Shown: positions 26,953 to 37,364, counted from the stretch's first letter. The stretch: 64,000 nt of DNA from Mycobacterium sp. 050128 (GCF_036409155.1 NZ_JAZGLW010000002.1:186001-250000), one strand, 5' to 3'. Notes: a model not told the origin generated them from the sequence alone. Program-made: numbers and translations.

Positions 26953-27624
26953 GTGGAGGTGCTGGTCACCGGCGGCGACACGGACCTGGGGCGAACGGTA
27001 GCCGAGGGATTTCGCGATGGCGGTCACAAGGTGACCCTCGTGGGTGCGCGGCGCAGCGATCTCGAGATCGCCGCCAAAGAGCTCGACGTCGACGCGATCG
27101 TTTGCGACACCACCGACCCGGCCAGCCTCGAGGAGGCGCGTGGGTTGTTCCCCCATCACCTGGACACCATCGTCAATGTGCCCGATAGCGGCTGGAGCGA
27201 TGGCGACCCGCGCACCTATTCGCTGTCCGACACCGCCGCCGTATGGCGCAGTTCGCTCGAGGCGACCGTGCTGTCCGCTGTGCTGACGGTGCAAGCCGTC
27301 GGCGACCACCTGCGCTCCGGTGGCTCCATCATCAGCGTCGTGCCGGAAAACCCGCCCGCGGCCAGTGTCGACGCCGCGATCAAGGCGACGCTGTCGAGCT
27401 GGATCTCCGGTCAGGCCGGCATTTTCGGCACTCGCGGAATCACCGTCAACGCCGTCGCGAGCGGGCGCAGCGCCCAGGCCGGCTACGAAGGTCTTTCGCG
27501 CACAACACCTTCCGTCGCCGAAGAGGTCGCGCGGTTGGCGTTGTTCCTGACGACCCCGGCGGCCCGCCACATCACCGGCCAGACCCTGCACGTCAGCCAC
27601 GGCTCCCTCGCTCGTTTCGCCTAG
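26953..27624 (+). CDS. Degenerate SDR-fold protein (Rv1856c-like)
   Basis: A 223-residue Rossmann protein. It begins EVLVTGGDTDLGRTVAEGF, where the cofactor loop is GGDTDLG instead of TGxxxGIG. The catalytic YxxxK position reads DAAIK, so the Tyr is replaced by Asp (Glu in the M. tuberculosis protein). NVPDSG replaces NNAG. It is therefore probably not a normal oxidoreductase and may bind a nucleotide or another ligand. Start GTG 26953 is preferred because AGGAGG (26941-26946) is 6 bases upstream; ATG 26947 touches the AGGAGG directly but matches the annotated M. tuberculosis start. Confidence 0.82.
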   Translation: MEVLVTGGDTDLGRTVAEGFRDGGHKVTLVGARRSDLEIAAKELDVDAIVCDTTDPASLEEARGLFPHHLDTIVNVPDSGWSDGDPRTYSLSDTAAVWRSSLEATVLSAVLTVQAVGDHLRSGGSIISVVPENPPAASVDAAIKATLSSWISGQAGIFGTRGITVNAVASGRSAQAGYEGLSRTTPSVAEEVARLALFLTTPAARHITGQTLHVSHGSLARFA

Positions 27625-27917
27625 AGAGCATTAGGCCGGGGACCAGATTCCCTGTGCGCCTGGGGTTTTGGTGACGCGCAAACCCCGCAAACCGTTGCCG
27701 AACTGTTTAAGACCAAGGTGTGCGGCCGTTGTTCGGCATGTAACCGAGGTCGCATTCGGTGGCGGACATGACGCGAATCACGTTGGTGCGACCAGCGGCA
27801 ACGGATCGGTGTGGTTGATTACACAGGCTTACTACCTGTTTCGGGCCGACGGGGTGACTAGCGTTATAGCTAACTGATACCGCGCGACACGAAGCCCCAC
27901 CAGGAGCATCCAAAGCA

Positions 27918-29306
27918 ATGAGCCCCCAGCAAGAAGGCACAGCTGATCCGAAACGACGCCATCAGGTCGTCATCATCGGATCGGGATTCGGTGGACTCAA
28001 TGCGGCAAAGAAACTCAAGCACGCCGACGTCGACATCAAATTGATCGCCCGCACCACCCACCACCTGTTCCAGCCGTTGCTGTATCAGGTGGCGACCGGC
28101 ATCGTGTCCGAAGGCGACATCGCCCCGCCCACCAGGGTCGTCCTGCGCAGGCAGCGCAATGTCCAGGTGCTGCTCGGGGACGTCACACACATCGATCTCG
28201 CCGGCAAGTTCGTCGTATCGGACTTGCTGGGTCACACCTACGAAACTCCTTATGACAGCCTGATCGTCGCCGCCGGCGCGGGACAGTCCTACTTCGGCAA
28301 CGACCAGTTCGCGGAGTTCGCCCCGGGCATGAAGTCGATCGATGACGCACTTGAGGTGCGGGGGCGAATCCTGAGCGCTTTCGAGCAGGCCGAGCGGTCT
28401 CGCGATCCGGAACGACGGGCCAAGCTCTTGACGTTCACCGTCATCGGGGCCGGACCGACCGGCGTCGAAATGGCAGGGCAGATCGCGGAATTGGCGACCC
28501 ACACCTTGAAGGGTTCGTTCCGGCACATCGACTCCACCCGGGCGCGGGTGATTCTGCTCGACGCCGCACCCGCGGTGCTGCCACCGTTCGGCGAGAAGCT
28601 GGGCACCCGGGCGCGCGCTCGACTGGAGAAGATGGGCGTCGAGATCCAGCTGGGCGCGATGGTCACCGACGTCGACCGCAACGGCATCACCGTGAAGGAT
28701 TCCGACGGCACCATTCGACGCATCGAGTCCGCCTGCAAGGTCTGGTCCGCGGGTGTCCAGGCCAGCGGTCTGGGCGGTGACCTCGCAGACCAGTCGGCGG
28801 CCGAACTCGACCGTGCGGGGCGGGTCAAGGTGCTGCCCGACCTGTCCGTCCCCGGACATCCGAACGTCTTCGTCATCGGCGACATGGCCGCGGTCGAGGG
28901 CGTGCCGGGAGTCGCGCAGGGCGCGATCCAGGGTGCCAAGTACGTCGCCAGCACGATCAAAGCCGAACTCGCGGGCGCCAACCCGGCCGAGCGAGAGCCC
29001 TTCCAGTACTTCGACAAGGGTTCGATGGCCACGGTGTCGCGCTTTTCGGCGGTGGCCAAGGTCGGGCCGCTGGAATTCAGCGGTTTCATCGCCTGGCTGA
29101 TGTGGCTGGTGCTGCACCTGGTTTACCTGGTCGGGTTCAAGACCAAGATCAGCACGTTGCTGTCCTGGACCGTGACCTTCCTCAGCACCCAGCGTGGGCA
29201 GCTGACCATCACCGAGCAGCAGGCGTTCGCGCGCACCCGCATCGAACAACTTGCGGTGCTGGCCGCGGAGGCGAAGCGACCCGCCGCCGCCAGACGGGCG
29301 AGTTAG
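27918..29306 (+). CDS. ndh: Type II NADH dehydrogenase Ndh
   Basis: A 462-residue single-subunit NADH:menaquinone oxidoreductase bound to the inner face of the membrane, non-proton-pumping. The FAD motif is IIGSGFGGLNAA (19-30); the NADH motif is TVIGAGPTGVEMAGQIAEL (about 174-192). FVIGDMAAVEGVPGVAQGAIQ is the third FAD contact. A C-terminal hydrophobic segment (IAWLMWLVLHLVYLVGFKTK) anchors it. Start ATG 27918 with AGGAG upstream. In M. tuberculosis ndh is separated from the Rv1847 gene by the urease operon; here only 11 bases separate the two stops. The Rv1855c orthologue is also missing on the other side. Confidence 0.96.
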   Translation: MSPQQEGTADPKRRHQVVIIGSGFGGLNAAKKLKHADVDIKLIARTTHHLFQPLLYQVATGIVSEGDIAPPTRVVLRRQRNVQVLLGDVTHIDLAGKFVVSDLLGHTYETPYDSLIVAAGAGQSYFGNDQFAEFAPGMKSIDDALEVRGRILSAFEQAERSRDPERRAKLLTFTVIGAGPTGVEMAGQIAELATHTLKGSFRHIDSTRARVILLDAAPAVLPPFGEKLGTRARARLEKMGVEIQLGAMVTDVDRNGITVKDSDGTIRRIESACKVWSAGVQASGLGGDLADQSAAELDRAGRVKVLPDLSVPGHPNVFVIGDMAAVEGVPGVAQGAIQGAKYVASTIKAELAGANPAEREPFQYFDKGSMATVSRFSAVAKVGPLEFSGFIAWLMWLVLHLVYLVGFKTKISTLLSWTVTFLSTQRGQLTITEQQAFARTRIEQLAVLAAEAKRPAAARRAS

Positions 29307-29317
29307 CCGCCGCCTGA

Positions 29318-29740
29318 TCAGCCTTGGCGCGGCTCGAGATTCTGCAGCCGCACCTGCCCGCGGGCGACGACTTTCTGGTTGTCGTCGGTGATGGTGACCA
29401 ACCACAGCTGCTGGCGCCGGCCCCGGTGAATCGGTTCGGTGACGCCGTAGACGGTTCCCGATCCGATCGACCGCAGGAAGTCGGTGTTGTTGTTCACGCC
29501 CACCACCTCGCCGCCGCCCTGGGTGGCCAGCCACGCATAGGCCGACACGCTGGCCATGCTCTCCACCATCGAGCAGTAGACACCGCCGTGGACCAGGCCG
29601 GCCGGCTGCAGCAGTTTGGGCGTGACCTCGAGCTGGGCGCGGGCACCGTCCGGGCTGAGCTCGGTGAATCGCAGGCCAATCTCGGTATCGAATGGTGCGG
29701 TGAAACCGGGCGGGATCACCGCGTCTGGTGGCGTTGACAC
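29318..29740 (-). CDS. PaaI-type hotdog thioesterase (Rv1847-like)
   Basis: A 140-residue hotdog-fold protein. It has LQPAGLVHGGVYCSMVESMAS (about 45-65), the thioesterase helix with HGG, and GVNNNTDFLRSIGSGTVYG. These enzymes hydrolyse acyl-CoA, often aromatic or menaquinone-precursor thioesters; the substrate here is unknown. Start GTG 29740 was chosen by comparison with Rv1847 (140 residues). Its leader contains an iron-box promoter and a terminator, which fit a small RNA upstream (see 29805-29905). Confidence 0.88.
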   Translation of the reverse strand: MSTPPDAVIPPGFTAPFDTEIGLRFTELSPDGARAQLEVTPKLLQPAGLVHGGVYCSMVESMASVSAYAWLATQGGGEVVGVNNNTDFLRSIGSGTVYGVTEPIHRGRRQQLWLVTITDDNQKVVARGQVRLQNLEPRQG

Positions 29741-29804
29741 GCTCTGTTGTCTACACCATCGCCAAATCCGGTGATCACGGTCGGTCGCGAAGTGCCGGCA
29801 AAGA

Positions 29805-29905
29805 ACAGGCGAGCCCCGTGCACTGAGGCACGGGGCTCGCCGATCGAGTAGACCGGGGGTCGCTGCAGCCCTCAGGACACTCCGGCGGTCTGTTGCGCTC
29901 GACCT
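29805..29905 (-). ncRNA. mrsI: Probable iron-responsive small RNA, MrsI (ncRv11846) orthologue
   Basis: On the minus strand a promoter TTGCAA-N18-TATACT (29940-29911) is overlapped by an IdeR-like iron box. About 100 bases downstream a 14-bp perfect stem (29808-29841) is followed by TGTTCTTT, an intrinsic terminator in this direction only. This yields a transcript of roughly 100 nt with no good open frame. M. tuberculosis MrsI is an IdeR-controlled sRNA of about 100 nt encoded between Rv1846c (blaI) and Rv1847, on the Rv1847 strand: same position, strand and design. MrsI pairs with mRNAs of non-essential iron proteins to spare iron. The exact ends are estimates. Confidence 0.75.
29808..29841 (-). 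terminator. Intrinsic terminator of the small RNA
   Basis: GGCGAGCCCCGTGC pairs with GCACGGGGCTCGCC, 14 bp without mismatch, loop of 6 bases. On the minus strand it is followed by TGTTCTTT; on the plus strand no T-run follows. It lies 68 bases before the thioesterase start, so that gene needs read-through or its own start site. Confidence 0.85.
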
Positions 29906-29910
29906 CCGCA

Positions 29911-29940
29911 AGTATAGGCAAGGCTGCCCTAACTTTGCAA
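29911..29940 (-). promoter_or_regulatory. Promoter with IdeR iron box
   Basis: The plus strand 29914-29932 reads ATAGGCAAGGCTGCCCTAA, matching 14 of 19 positions of the iron-box consensus TTAGGTTAGGCTAACCTAA. On the minus strand the -35 TTGCAA (29940-29935) and -10 TATACT (29916-29911) are 18 bases apart. The box covers the spacer and part of the -10, the usual arrangement for iron-dependent repression by IdeR. The Rv1846c-Rv1847 intergenic region is an IdeR target in M. tuberculosis. Confidence 0.75.
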
Positions 29941-29967
29941 GAGGTAGGCTGTGAACTACGCCGACCG

Positions 29968-29981
29968 GGTACACGTGTACC
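29968..29981. promoter_or_regulatory. 14-bp palindrome upstream of blaI, possible operator
   Basis: GGTACACGTGTACC is a perfect inverted repeat 94 bases before the blaI start. A second weaker dyad (GTAGTA ... AGTACG) lies near 30026-30045. BlaI repressors autoregulate through short dyads of GTA/TAC character, so either may be its operator. No experiment-grade match can be made from sequence alone. Confidence 0.4.
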
Positions 29982-30075
29982 GGTGGCTGGATGGACGAAT
30001 AGCCCGGCTGTCTTTACGACCGCCGGTAGTAAGCCGGAGTACGCTTGTTCCAACGCTGATGGAGATGAACGAACT

Positions 30076-30468
30076 ATGGCCAAGTTGACACGGCTGGGGG
30101 ATCTGGAACGCGCGGTGATGGACCACCTGTGGTCCACGCCCGAACCGCAGACGGTCCGTCAGGTGCATGAAGCCCTGTCCGCGCGCCGCGACCTCGCCTA
30201 CACCACGGTGATGACCGTCCTGCAGCGGCTGGCCAAGAAGAACCTGGTATCCCAGATCCGCGACGACCGGGCGCACCGCTACGCACCCGTGCACGGCCGC
30301 GACGAGCTGGTCGCCGGGCTGATGGTGGATGCGCTGTCACAGGCCGAGGACTCCGGCGGCAGGCAAGCCGCATTGGTGCATTTTGTCGAGCGCGTTGGCG
30401 CCGATGAGGCCGAAGCGCTGCGCCGGGCGCTCGCCGAACTGGAAGCAAATCAACGCAATACGCCATGA
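30076..30468 (+). CDS. blaI: BlaI/MecI-family winged-helix repressor
   Basis: A 130-residue repressor. The winged-helix domain is residues 1-80, with RLGDLERAVMDHLW and the recognition part DLAYTTVMTVLQRLAKKNL; the C-terminal helix forms the dimer. In M. tuberculosis, BlaI (Rv1846c) represses blaC and other genes and is released by beta-lactam. Start ATG 30076 corresponds to the MAKLTRLGDLE start of the family. Upstream are the palindrome and the sRNA promoter on the other strand; the BlaR1-like gene follows after 38 bases. Confidence 0.93.
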   Translation: MAKLTRLGDLERAVMDHLWSTPEPQTVRQVHEALSARRDLAYTTVMTVLQRLAKKNLVSQIRDDRAHRYAPVHGRDELVAGLMVDALSQAEDSGGRQAALVHFVERVGADEAEALRRALAELEANQRNTP

Positions 30469-30506
30469 GCTGGCGCTAGACCGGCGGCCTGAGGGACACT
30501 GGTGGT

Positions 30507-31457
30507 GTGTCCGCGCTGGCCTTTACCTTCCTCGCGGTACTGCTGATTGGCCCAGCGCCAGCCCTTTTAGCGCGAGCGTCCTGGCCACTGCGTGCCCCGC
30601 GTGCGGCGATGGTGCTCTGGCAAGCCATCGCCGTGGCCGCCGTACTCTCCGCGTTTAGCGCCGGTATCGCGATTACCACCCGCATCCTCATGCCCGGTCC
30701 CGACGGCCGGCCCACCGCCAGCGTCGTCGGCGCCGCGGGGCGGCTCGGCTGGCCGCTGTGGACGGCCTACATCGCCGCCTTCGCGCTGACCGTGCTGGTC
30801 GGTGTGCGTCTGGTGGTTGCCGTCCTGCGAGTCGCCATCGCCAATCGCCGCCGGCGGGCTCACCACCGAATGCTGGTCGACCTTGTGGGGGTCGGGCACG
30901 ACGCGGCCCTCGCCCAACCCTGTGCCCGCACCCGCGACCTGCGTGTGTTGGAGGTGGCCCAGCCCCTGGCCTACTGCTTGCCGGGCGTCCGCAGCCGGGT
31001 CGTGGTCAGCGAAGGAACACTGACCAAGCTCAACAACGACGAAGTCTCGGCCATCCTGACCCACGAGCGGGCGCATCTGCGTGCCCGGCACGACCTGGTT
31101 CTGGAGGCGTTCACCGCGGTGCATGCCGCGTTCCCGCGGCTGGTCCGCAGTTCCAATGCGCTGGGCGCGGTGCAGCTGCTGGTCGAGCTGCTCGCCGACG
31201 ACGCCGCGGTGCGCGCGGCCGGGCGCACTCCCCTGGCCCGCGCACTGGTGGCCTGCGCAGCCGGGCGGGCACCGTCGGGTGCGCTGGCCGCGGGTGGTCC
31301 CAGCACCGTGGTGCGGGTGCGCCGGTTGTCCGGGCGGGGCAACAGCGTGCTGCTTTCGGCGGCCGCGTACTTGGCCGCGGCGGCCGTTCTGGTGGTGCCC
31401 ACCATCGCACTCGCGGTGCCCTGGCTCACCGAACTCAAGCGACTGTTCAACCTCTAG
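30507..31457 (+). CDS. M56-family membrane metallopeptidase, BlaR1-like (Rv1845c)
   Basis: A 316-residue membrane protein with about four helices (at 2-20, 33-55, 75-98 and near 285-303). The zinc protease motif is HERAH (186-190) in ILTHERAHLRARHDL. There is no extracellular penicillin-sensor domain as in staphylococcal BlaR1, so the inducing signal must be sensed differently. M. tuberculosis Rv1845c is reported to cleave BlaI. Start GTG 30507; operon with blaI. Confidence 0.9.
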   Translation: MSALAFTFLAVLLIGPAPALLARASWPLRAPRAAMVLWQAIAVAAVLSAFSAGIAITTRILMPGPDGRPTASVVGAAGRLGWPLWTAYIAAFALTVLVGVRLVVAVLRVAIANRRRRAHHRMLVDLVGVGHDAALAQPCARTRDLRVLEVAQPLAYCLPGVRSRVVVSEGTLTKLNNDEVSAILTHERAHLRARHDLVLEAFTAVHAAFPRLVRSSNALGAVQLLVELLADDAAVRAAGRTPLARALVACAAGRAPSGALAAGGPSTVVRVRRLSGRGNSVLLSAAAYLAAAAVLVVPTIALAVPWLTELKRLFNL

Positions 31458-31557
31458 CGCAGGCCACCGCGAATCCCTTTGGCGGACCGCAACTCCGCTG
31501 TGCCACAGTGTGACGGAAACCGTGTAGCAGAAGTTCTCCAACCTGAGAGGCGAAGAC

Positions 31558-33024
31558 ATGAGTGTCCCGGACTCCGAGGATTCGAAGACTGGTACCGCGC
31601 AGATCGGCGTCACCGGGCTCGCCGTCATGGGCTCGAATCTCGCCCGCAACTTCGCGCACCACGGCTACACCGTGGCGCTGCACAACCGGTCGATCGCCAA
31701 GACCGACGCACTGCTCGCCGAACACGGCGACGAGGGCAAGTTCGTGCGCTCGGAGACCATCGAAGAGTTCCTGGACGCGCTGGAGAAGCCGCGTCGGGTC
31801 ATCATCATGGTCAAGGCCGGCGATCCCACCGACGCGGTGATCAACGAACTCGCGGACGCCATGGAAGAGGGCGACATCATCATCGACGGCGGCAACGCCC
31901 TCTACACCGACACCATCCGCCGGGAAAAGGCGATCCGGGAGCGTGGGCTGCACTTCGTCGGCGCCGGTATCTCCGGCGGCGAGGAGGGTGCGCTCAATGG
32001 TCCGTCGATCATGCCGGGCGGACCGGCCGAGTCCTACAAATCGCTGGGGCCGCTGCTCGAGGAGATCTCCGCGCACGTCGATGGCGTGCCGTGCTGCACC
32101 CACATCGGCCCCGATGGCGCCGGGCACTTCGTGAAGATGGTGCACAACGGCATCGAGTACTCCGACATGCAGCTGATCGGTGAGGCCTACCAACTGCTGC
32201 GCGACGGACTGGGCAAGTCCGCACCCGAGATCGCCGACGTCTTCGCCGAGTGGAACAAGGGCGACCTGGACAGCTACCTCATCGAGATCACCGCCGAGGT
32301 GCTCAAACAGATCGATGCCAAGACCGGCAAGCCGCTGGTGGACGTGATCCTGGACGAGGCCGAGCAGAAGGGCACCGGCCGCTGGACGGTGAAATCCGCG
32401 CTTGACCTCGGCGTGCCGGTCACCGGTATCGCCGAGGCCGTCTTCGCCCGGGCACTGTCGGGTTCGGTGGCTCAGCGCAAGGCCACCACGGGACTGGCCT
32501 CCGGTGATCTCGGCAAGACGCCGTCCGACGCACCACAGTTCACCGAGGATGTGCGCCGCGCGCTGTACGCGTCGAAGATCATCGCCTACGCCCAGGGCTT
32601 CAACCAGGTCCAGGCCGGCAGCATCGAGTACGACTGGAACATCACCCCCGGCGACATGGCCACCATCTGGCGCGGCGGCTGCATCATCCGGGCCAAATTT
32701 CTCAACCGCATCAAAGAGGCGTTCGACGAGAACGCCGACCTGCCGTCGCTGATCGTCGCGCCCTACTTCCGCGAAGCCATCGAGGCATCGATCGACAGCT
32801 GGCGCCGCGTCGTGGTGACGGCCACGCAGCTGGGCATTCCGATCCCCGGGTTCGCCTCGGCGCTGTCTTACTACGACGCCCTGCGCACCGAGCGGCTGCC
32901 GGCCGCGCTGACCCAGGGCCTGCGCGACTTCTTCGGCGCCCACACCTACGGGCGCATCGACGAAGACCCGGACAAGCGTTTCCACACGCTGTGGAGTGGC
33001 GATCGCAGCGAAGTACCGGCGTAG
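31558..33024 (+). CDS. gnd1: 6-phosphogluconate dehydrogenase, decarboxylating
   Basis: A 488-residue long-form Gnd that converts 6-phosphogluconate to ribulose 5-phosphate with NADPH formation in the pentose phosphate pathway. It has the cofactor motif GVTGLAVMGSNLARN, IIDGGNALYTDTIRR, the substrate site GAGISGGEEGALNGPSIMPGG, and the catalytic HFVKMVHNGIEYSDMQLIGE with Lys. C-terminal RIDEDPDKRFHTLW matches the long class. Start ATG 31558. Next gene is guaB1, 27 bases downstream, as in M. tuberculosis. Confidence 0.96.
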   Translation: MSVPDSEDSKTGTAQIGVTGLAVMGSNLARNFAHHGYTVALHNRSIAKTDALLAEHGDEGKFVRSETIEEFLDALEKPRRVIIMVKAGDPTDAVINELADAMEEGDIIIDGGNALYTDTIRREKAIRERGLHFVGAGISGGEEGALNGPSIMPGGPAESYKSLGPLLEEISAHVDGVPCCTHIGPDGAGHFVKMVHNGIEYSDMQLIGEAYQLLRDGLGKSAPEIADVFAEWNKGDLDSYLIEITAEVLKQIDAKTGKPLVDVILDEAEQKGTGRWTVKSALDLGVPVTGIAEAVFARALSGSVAQRKATTGLASGDLGKTPSDAPQFTEDVRRALYASKIIAYAQGFNQVQAGSIEYDWNITPGDMATIWRGGCIIRAKFLNRIKEAFDENADLPSLIVAPYFREAIEASIDSWRRVVVTATQLGIPIPGFASALSYYDALRTERLPAALTQGLRDFFGAHTYGRIDEDPDKRFHTLWSGDRSEVPA

Positions 33025-34488
<1,464 letters not shown>

Positions 34489-34671
34489 TCGGGCCAGATG
34501 TCTTCGCTACCATGTGAATTTCTAGATCTGCACGCCCGCAGCTGCGCGCTGCGCGGCATCAACCGAAAGGGATGACGTGCCGCAGGCACCCGTCGAGCCC
34601 GTCGGCATCCGGGTAAAGCGGAAATCCGCTCGACTTTCGTCTCCTCGGCCACCGCGATAGCCGCGCCCGCC

Positions 34672-36042
34672 ATGAACCTCACCGTCACCCTCGTCAGCGT
34701 GCTCGCCATCGCGCTGCTCATCTTCGGCAATGCGGTCTTCGTGGCGGCCGAATTCTCGCTGACCGCGCTGGACCGCTCCACCGTCGACGCCAACGCCCGC
34801 AAGGGCGGTCGGCGCGACCGCTACATTCAGCGCGCCCAGGATCGGCTGTCCTTCCAGCTCTCGGGCGCCCAGCTGGGCATCTCGATCACCACCCTGGTGA
34901 CCGGTTATCTGACCGATCCGATAGTCGCCGACCTACCCCACCCCTGGCTGGACGCCCTTGGCATGTCGGATCAGCTGGCCGACGGGATCACCGCGTTCAT
35001 GGTGATGGTGATCGTGACCTCGGTGTCGATGGTCTTCGGCGAGCTGGTCCCGAAGTATCTGGCCGTGTCGCGGCCGCTGTCGACCGGGCGTGCCGTCGCC
35101 GGTTTCCAGCTGACGTTCTCGTTGCTGTTCACGCCGGTGATCCGGCTGACCAACGGCGCGGCGAACTGGATCGTGCGCAAGATGGGTATCGAGCCGGCCG
35201 AGGAGTTGCGGTCGGCGCGCTCGCCGCAGGAGCTGCTCTCGCTGGTGCGCAGCTCGGCTCGCGCCGGAGCCCTGGATCCCGCCACCGCCGCGCTGGTCCG
35301 GCGGTCGCTGCAGTTCGGCTCCCGGACCGCCGAGGAGCTGATGACGCCGCGGTCGAAGATCGTGGCGCTGCAAACCGACGACACCGTTCGGGATCTGATC
35401 GCCACGGCGGCCGAATCCGGGTTCTCCCGCTTCCCCATCGTCGACGGTGATCTCGACGAAACCGTCGGCATCGTGCACGTCAAGCAGGTCTTCAATGTTC
35501 CGCGCGCCGAACGCGCGTCGACGCTGCTGACCACGCTCGTGCAGTCGGTGCCGGTGGTGCCGTCGACCCTGGACGGGGACGCGGTGATGGCCGAGATCCG
35601 GGCCAACCCATTGCAGACCGCGCTGGTCGTCGACGAATACGGCGGCACCGCGGGCATCGTGACGGTCGAGGACCTGATCGAAGAGATCGTCGGCGACGTG
35701 CGCGACGAGCACGACGACGCCACACCGGATGTCGTCGCGGCGGGCAACGGCTGGCAGGTTTCGGGACTGCTGCGCACCGACGAGGTGGCCGCCGCCACCG
35801 GCTACCGGGCTCCGGAAGGTCCGTACGAAACGATCGGCGGCCTGGTGCTGCGCGAACTCGGTCACATCCCGGTGGTCGGCGAAACCGTCGAGCTGACCGC
35901 GCTCGACGGAGACGGCTTGTTGGACAGCGAAATTCGCTGGCAGGCGACGGTGATCCGGATGGACGGCCGACGGATCGATCAGGTCGTGCTGACCGAACTG
36001 AGCAGCCACCGGGAAACACACGCCGAGCAGGGCCAGCGATGA
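34672..36042 (+). CDS. CNNM/CorC-family membrane protein (Rv1842c-like)
   Basis: A 456-residue protein with an N-terminal DUF21 transmembrane domain (four hydrophobic segments in residues 1-150), two CBS repeats (about 215-330; [13 protein letters not shown] and [19 protein letters not shown]), and a CorC_HlyC C-terminal domain (about 350-440). The CNNM/CorC fold is linked to Mg2+ or Co2+ export. Its stop overlaps the start of the next gene (ATGA), so they are co-translated and may form a heteromer. Start ATG 34672; the 183 bases upstream contain AGCGGA-AA-TCCGCT, a short hairpin, and no other clear feature. Confidence 0.9.
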   Translation: MNLTVTLVSVLAIALLIFGNAVFVAAEFSLTALDRSTVDANARKGGRRDRYIQRAQDRLSFQLSGAQLGISITTLVTGYLTDPIVADLPHPWLDALGMSDQLADGITAFMVMVIVTSVSMVFGELVPKYLAVSRPLSTGRAVAGFQLTFSLLFTPVIRLTNGAANWIVRKMGIEPAEELRSARSPQELLSLVRSSARAGALDPATAALVRRSLQFGSRTAEELMTPRSKIVALQTDDTVRDLIATAAESGFSRFPIVDGDLDETVGIVHVKQVFNVPRAERASTLLTTLVQSVPVVPSTLDGDAVMAEIRANPLQTALVVDEYGGTAGIVTVEDLIEEIVGDVRDEHDDATPDVVAAGNGWQVSGLLRTDEVAAATGYRAPEGPYETIGGLVLRELGHIPVVGETVELTALDGDGLLDSEIRWQATVIRMDGRRIDQVVLTELSSHRETHAEQGQR

Positions 36043-37079
36043 ACGACACGCTCGGAGTGCTGCTGGCGATCCTGCTGATCGCGACCAACGCCTTCTTCGT
36101 CGGCGCGGAGTTCTCGCTGATCTCCGCCCGGCGCGACCGGCTCGAAGCCCTGGCCGAACAGGGCAAGAAGCGAGCGGTCACCGTGATCCGCGCCGGTGAG
36201 CAATTGGCCTCGATGCTGGCCGGCTCGCAGCTGGGCGTCACGGTGGCCTCGTTGCTGCTCGGCCGCATCGGTGAGTCGGCGGTCGCCAACCTGTTGCATT
36301 CGGCTTTCGGGCTGACCGGGATTCCCCTGGCGTTACGACACACGTTGTCATTCGTGATCGCGCTGGGGCTGGTGGTGATACTGCACGTGCTGTTGGGCGA
36401 GATGGTGCCGAAGAACATCGCACTGGCCGGCCCCGAGCGCACCGCGATGCTGCTGGTGCCGCCCTACCTGGCGTACGTGCGCGTCGCCCGGCCGTTCATC
36501 GTCTTCTACAACAAATGCGCCAATGCGATCCTGCACCTGCTGCGCGTGGAACCCAAAGACGAGCTCGACATCACGGTCTCGCCCGACGAGCTGAGCGCGA
36601 TGATCGCCGAATCGGTGTCCGAAGGCCTGCTGGACCCCGAGGAACACACCCGGCTGACCCGGGCGCTGCAGATCGGCAGTCGCGTGGTCGGCGACGTGGC
36701 CGTCCCCCTCGACGAAGTCCGCGCGGTGCCGGCGGCGGCCCCGGGGTCCGGGCCGACCATCGGCGACGTCGAAAGCGCCCTGACGCAGACCGGCTACTCC
36801 CGCTTCCCCGTCGCGGCCGCCGACGGCAGATTCATCGGGTACCTGCACATCAAGGACATGCTGCCGCTCGGCGACGATCCGCAGACTGTCATCGACCTCT
36901 CGCTGGTACGCCCGCTGCCGCGGGTGAGCATCACGTTGCCGCTGGCCGATGCCCTGTCGCGGATGCGTCGCACCAACAGTCATCTGGCACTGGTGACCGA
37001 CGGCCGCGGGGTCGTAGCCATGGTGGCGATGGAGGACCTGATGGAGGATCTGGTCGGCAGCATGCGCGACGCGCATTGA
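36039..37079 (+). CDS. CNNM/CorC-family membrane protein, short form (Rv1841c-like)
   Basis: A 346-residue paralogue of the upstream gene, with DUF21 membrane segments (1-150) and a CBS pair (about 215-340) but without the C-terminal CorC_HlyC domain. CBS sequence includes [23 protein letters not shown] and [19 protein letters not shown]. The ATG at 36039 overlaps the upstream stop by 4 bases. The long-short pairing is conserved in M. tuberculosis. There PE_PGRS34 and vapBC13 lie between this gene and glcB; here they are missing. Confidence 0.9.
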   Translation: MNDTLGVLLAILLIATNAFFVGAEFSLISARRDRLEALAEQGKKRAVTVIRAGEQLASMLAGSQLGVTVASLLLGRIGESAVANLLHSAFGLTGIPLALRHTLSFVIALGLVVILHVLLGEMVPKNIALAGPERTAMLLVPPYLAYVRVARPFIVFYNKCANAILHLLRVEPKDELDITVSPDELSAMIAESVSEGLLDPEEHTRLTRALQIGSRVVGDVAVPLDEVRAVPAAAPGSGPTIGDVESALTQTGYSRFPVAAADGRFIGYLHIKDMLPLGDDPQTVIDLSLVRPLPRVSITLPLADALSRMRRTNSHLALVTDGRGVVAMVAMEDLMEDLVGSMRDAH

Positions 37080-37278
37080 AACCGCCGCCCGCCAAAGGGG
37101 CCCCGGCCAGCCCGTATGATTGAACGGCGCCAGTCCAAGAAGGGGCGAAGGGCAGGGTGCGGCGGCGGAACACGCGTTGCCAGAAGGCGCTCCCCAGGGC
37201 CCATCGGGAAGCCCGCGGCAAAGCCCGTCCACCGCACCGTGACCTGCGACTGCGGGTTGAACGCCGGGGATCGATCGG

Positions 37279-37302
37279 GCCGTCGGCCGGTAGGCTGACG
37301 GC
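37279..37302 (+). other. Hairpin upstream of glcB
   Basis: GCCGTCGGCC, GGTA loop, GGCTGACGGC: 10-bp stem with one G-T pair, 63 bases upstream of glcB. No T-run follows. It could be a terminator for the preceding genes or a leader structure. Apart from it the 285-base gap 37080-37364 shows no gene that I recognise. Confidence 0.35.
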
Positions 37303-37364
37303 GTAGCTAGTTGGGGCCAGTCGGGAGTCGAGTGGGACCAATGAGGCAACTATGGAGGAGAAAA

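Noticed and set aside
27625..27917. Possible small genes or a remnant of the Rv1855c oxidoreductase between the SDR gene and ndh
   Set aside because: No frame gives recognisable oxidoreductase sequence and none has a good start with ribosome-binding site. I see only the ndh leader.
34489..34671. Magnesium or manganese riboswitch upstream of the CorC-type pair
   Set aside because: Only a 6-bp hairpin (AGCGGA-AA-TCCGCT) is present; none of the conserved M-box or yybP-ykoY parts could be found.
37080..37364. tRNA, sRNA or remnants of vapBC13 and PE_PGRS34 before glcB
   Set aside because: No cloverleaf, PE motif or PIN-domain sequence was seen; only one hairpin.
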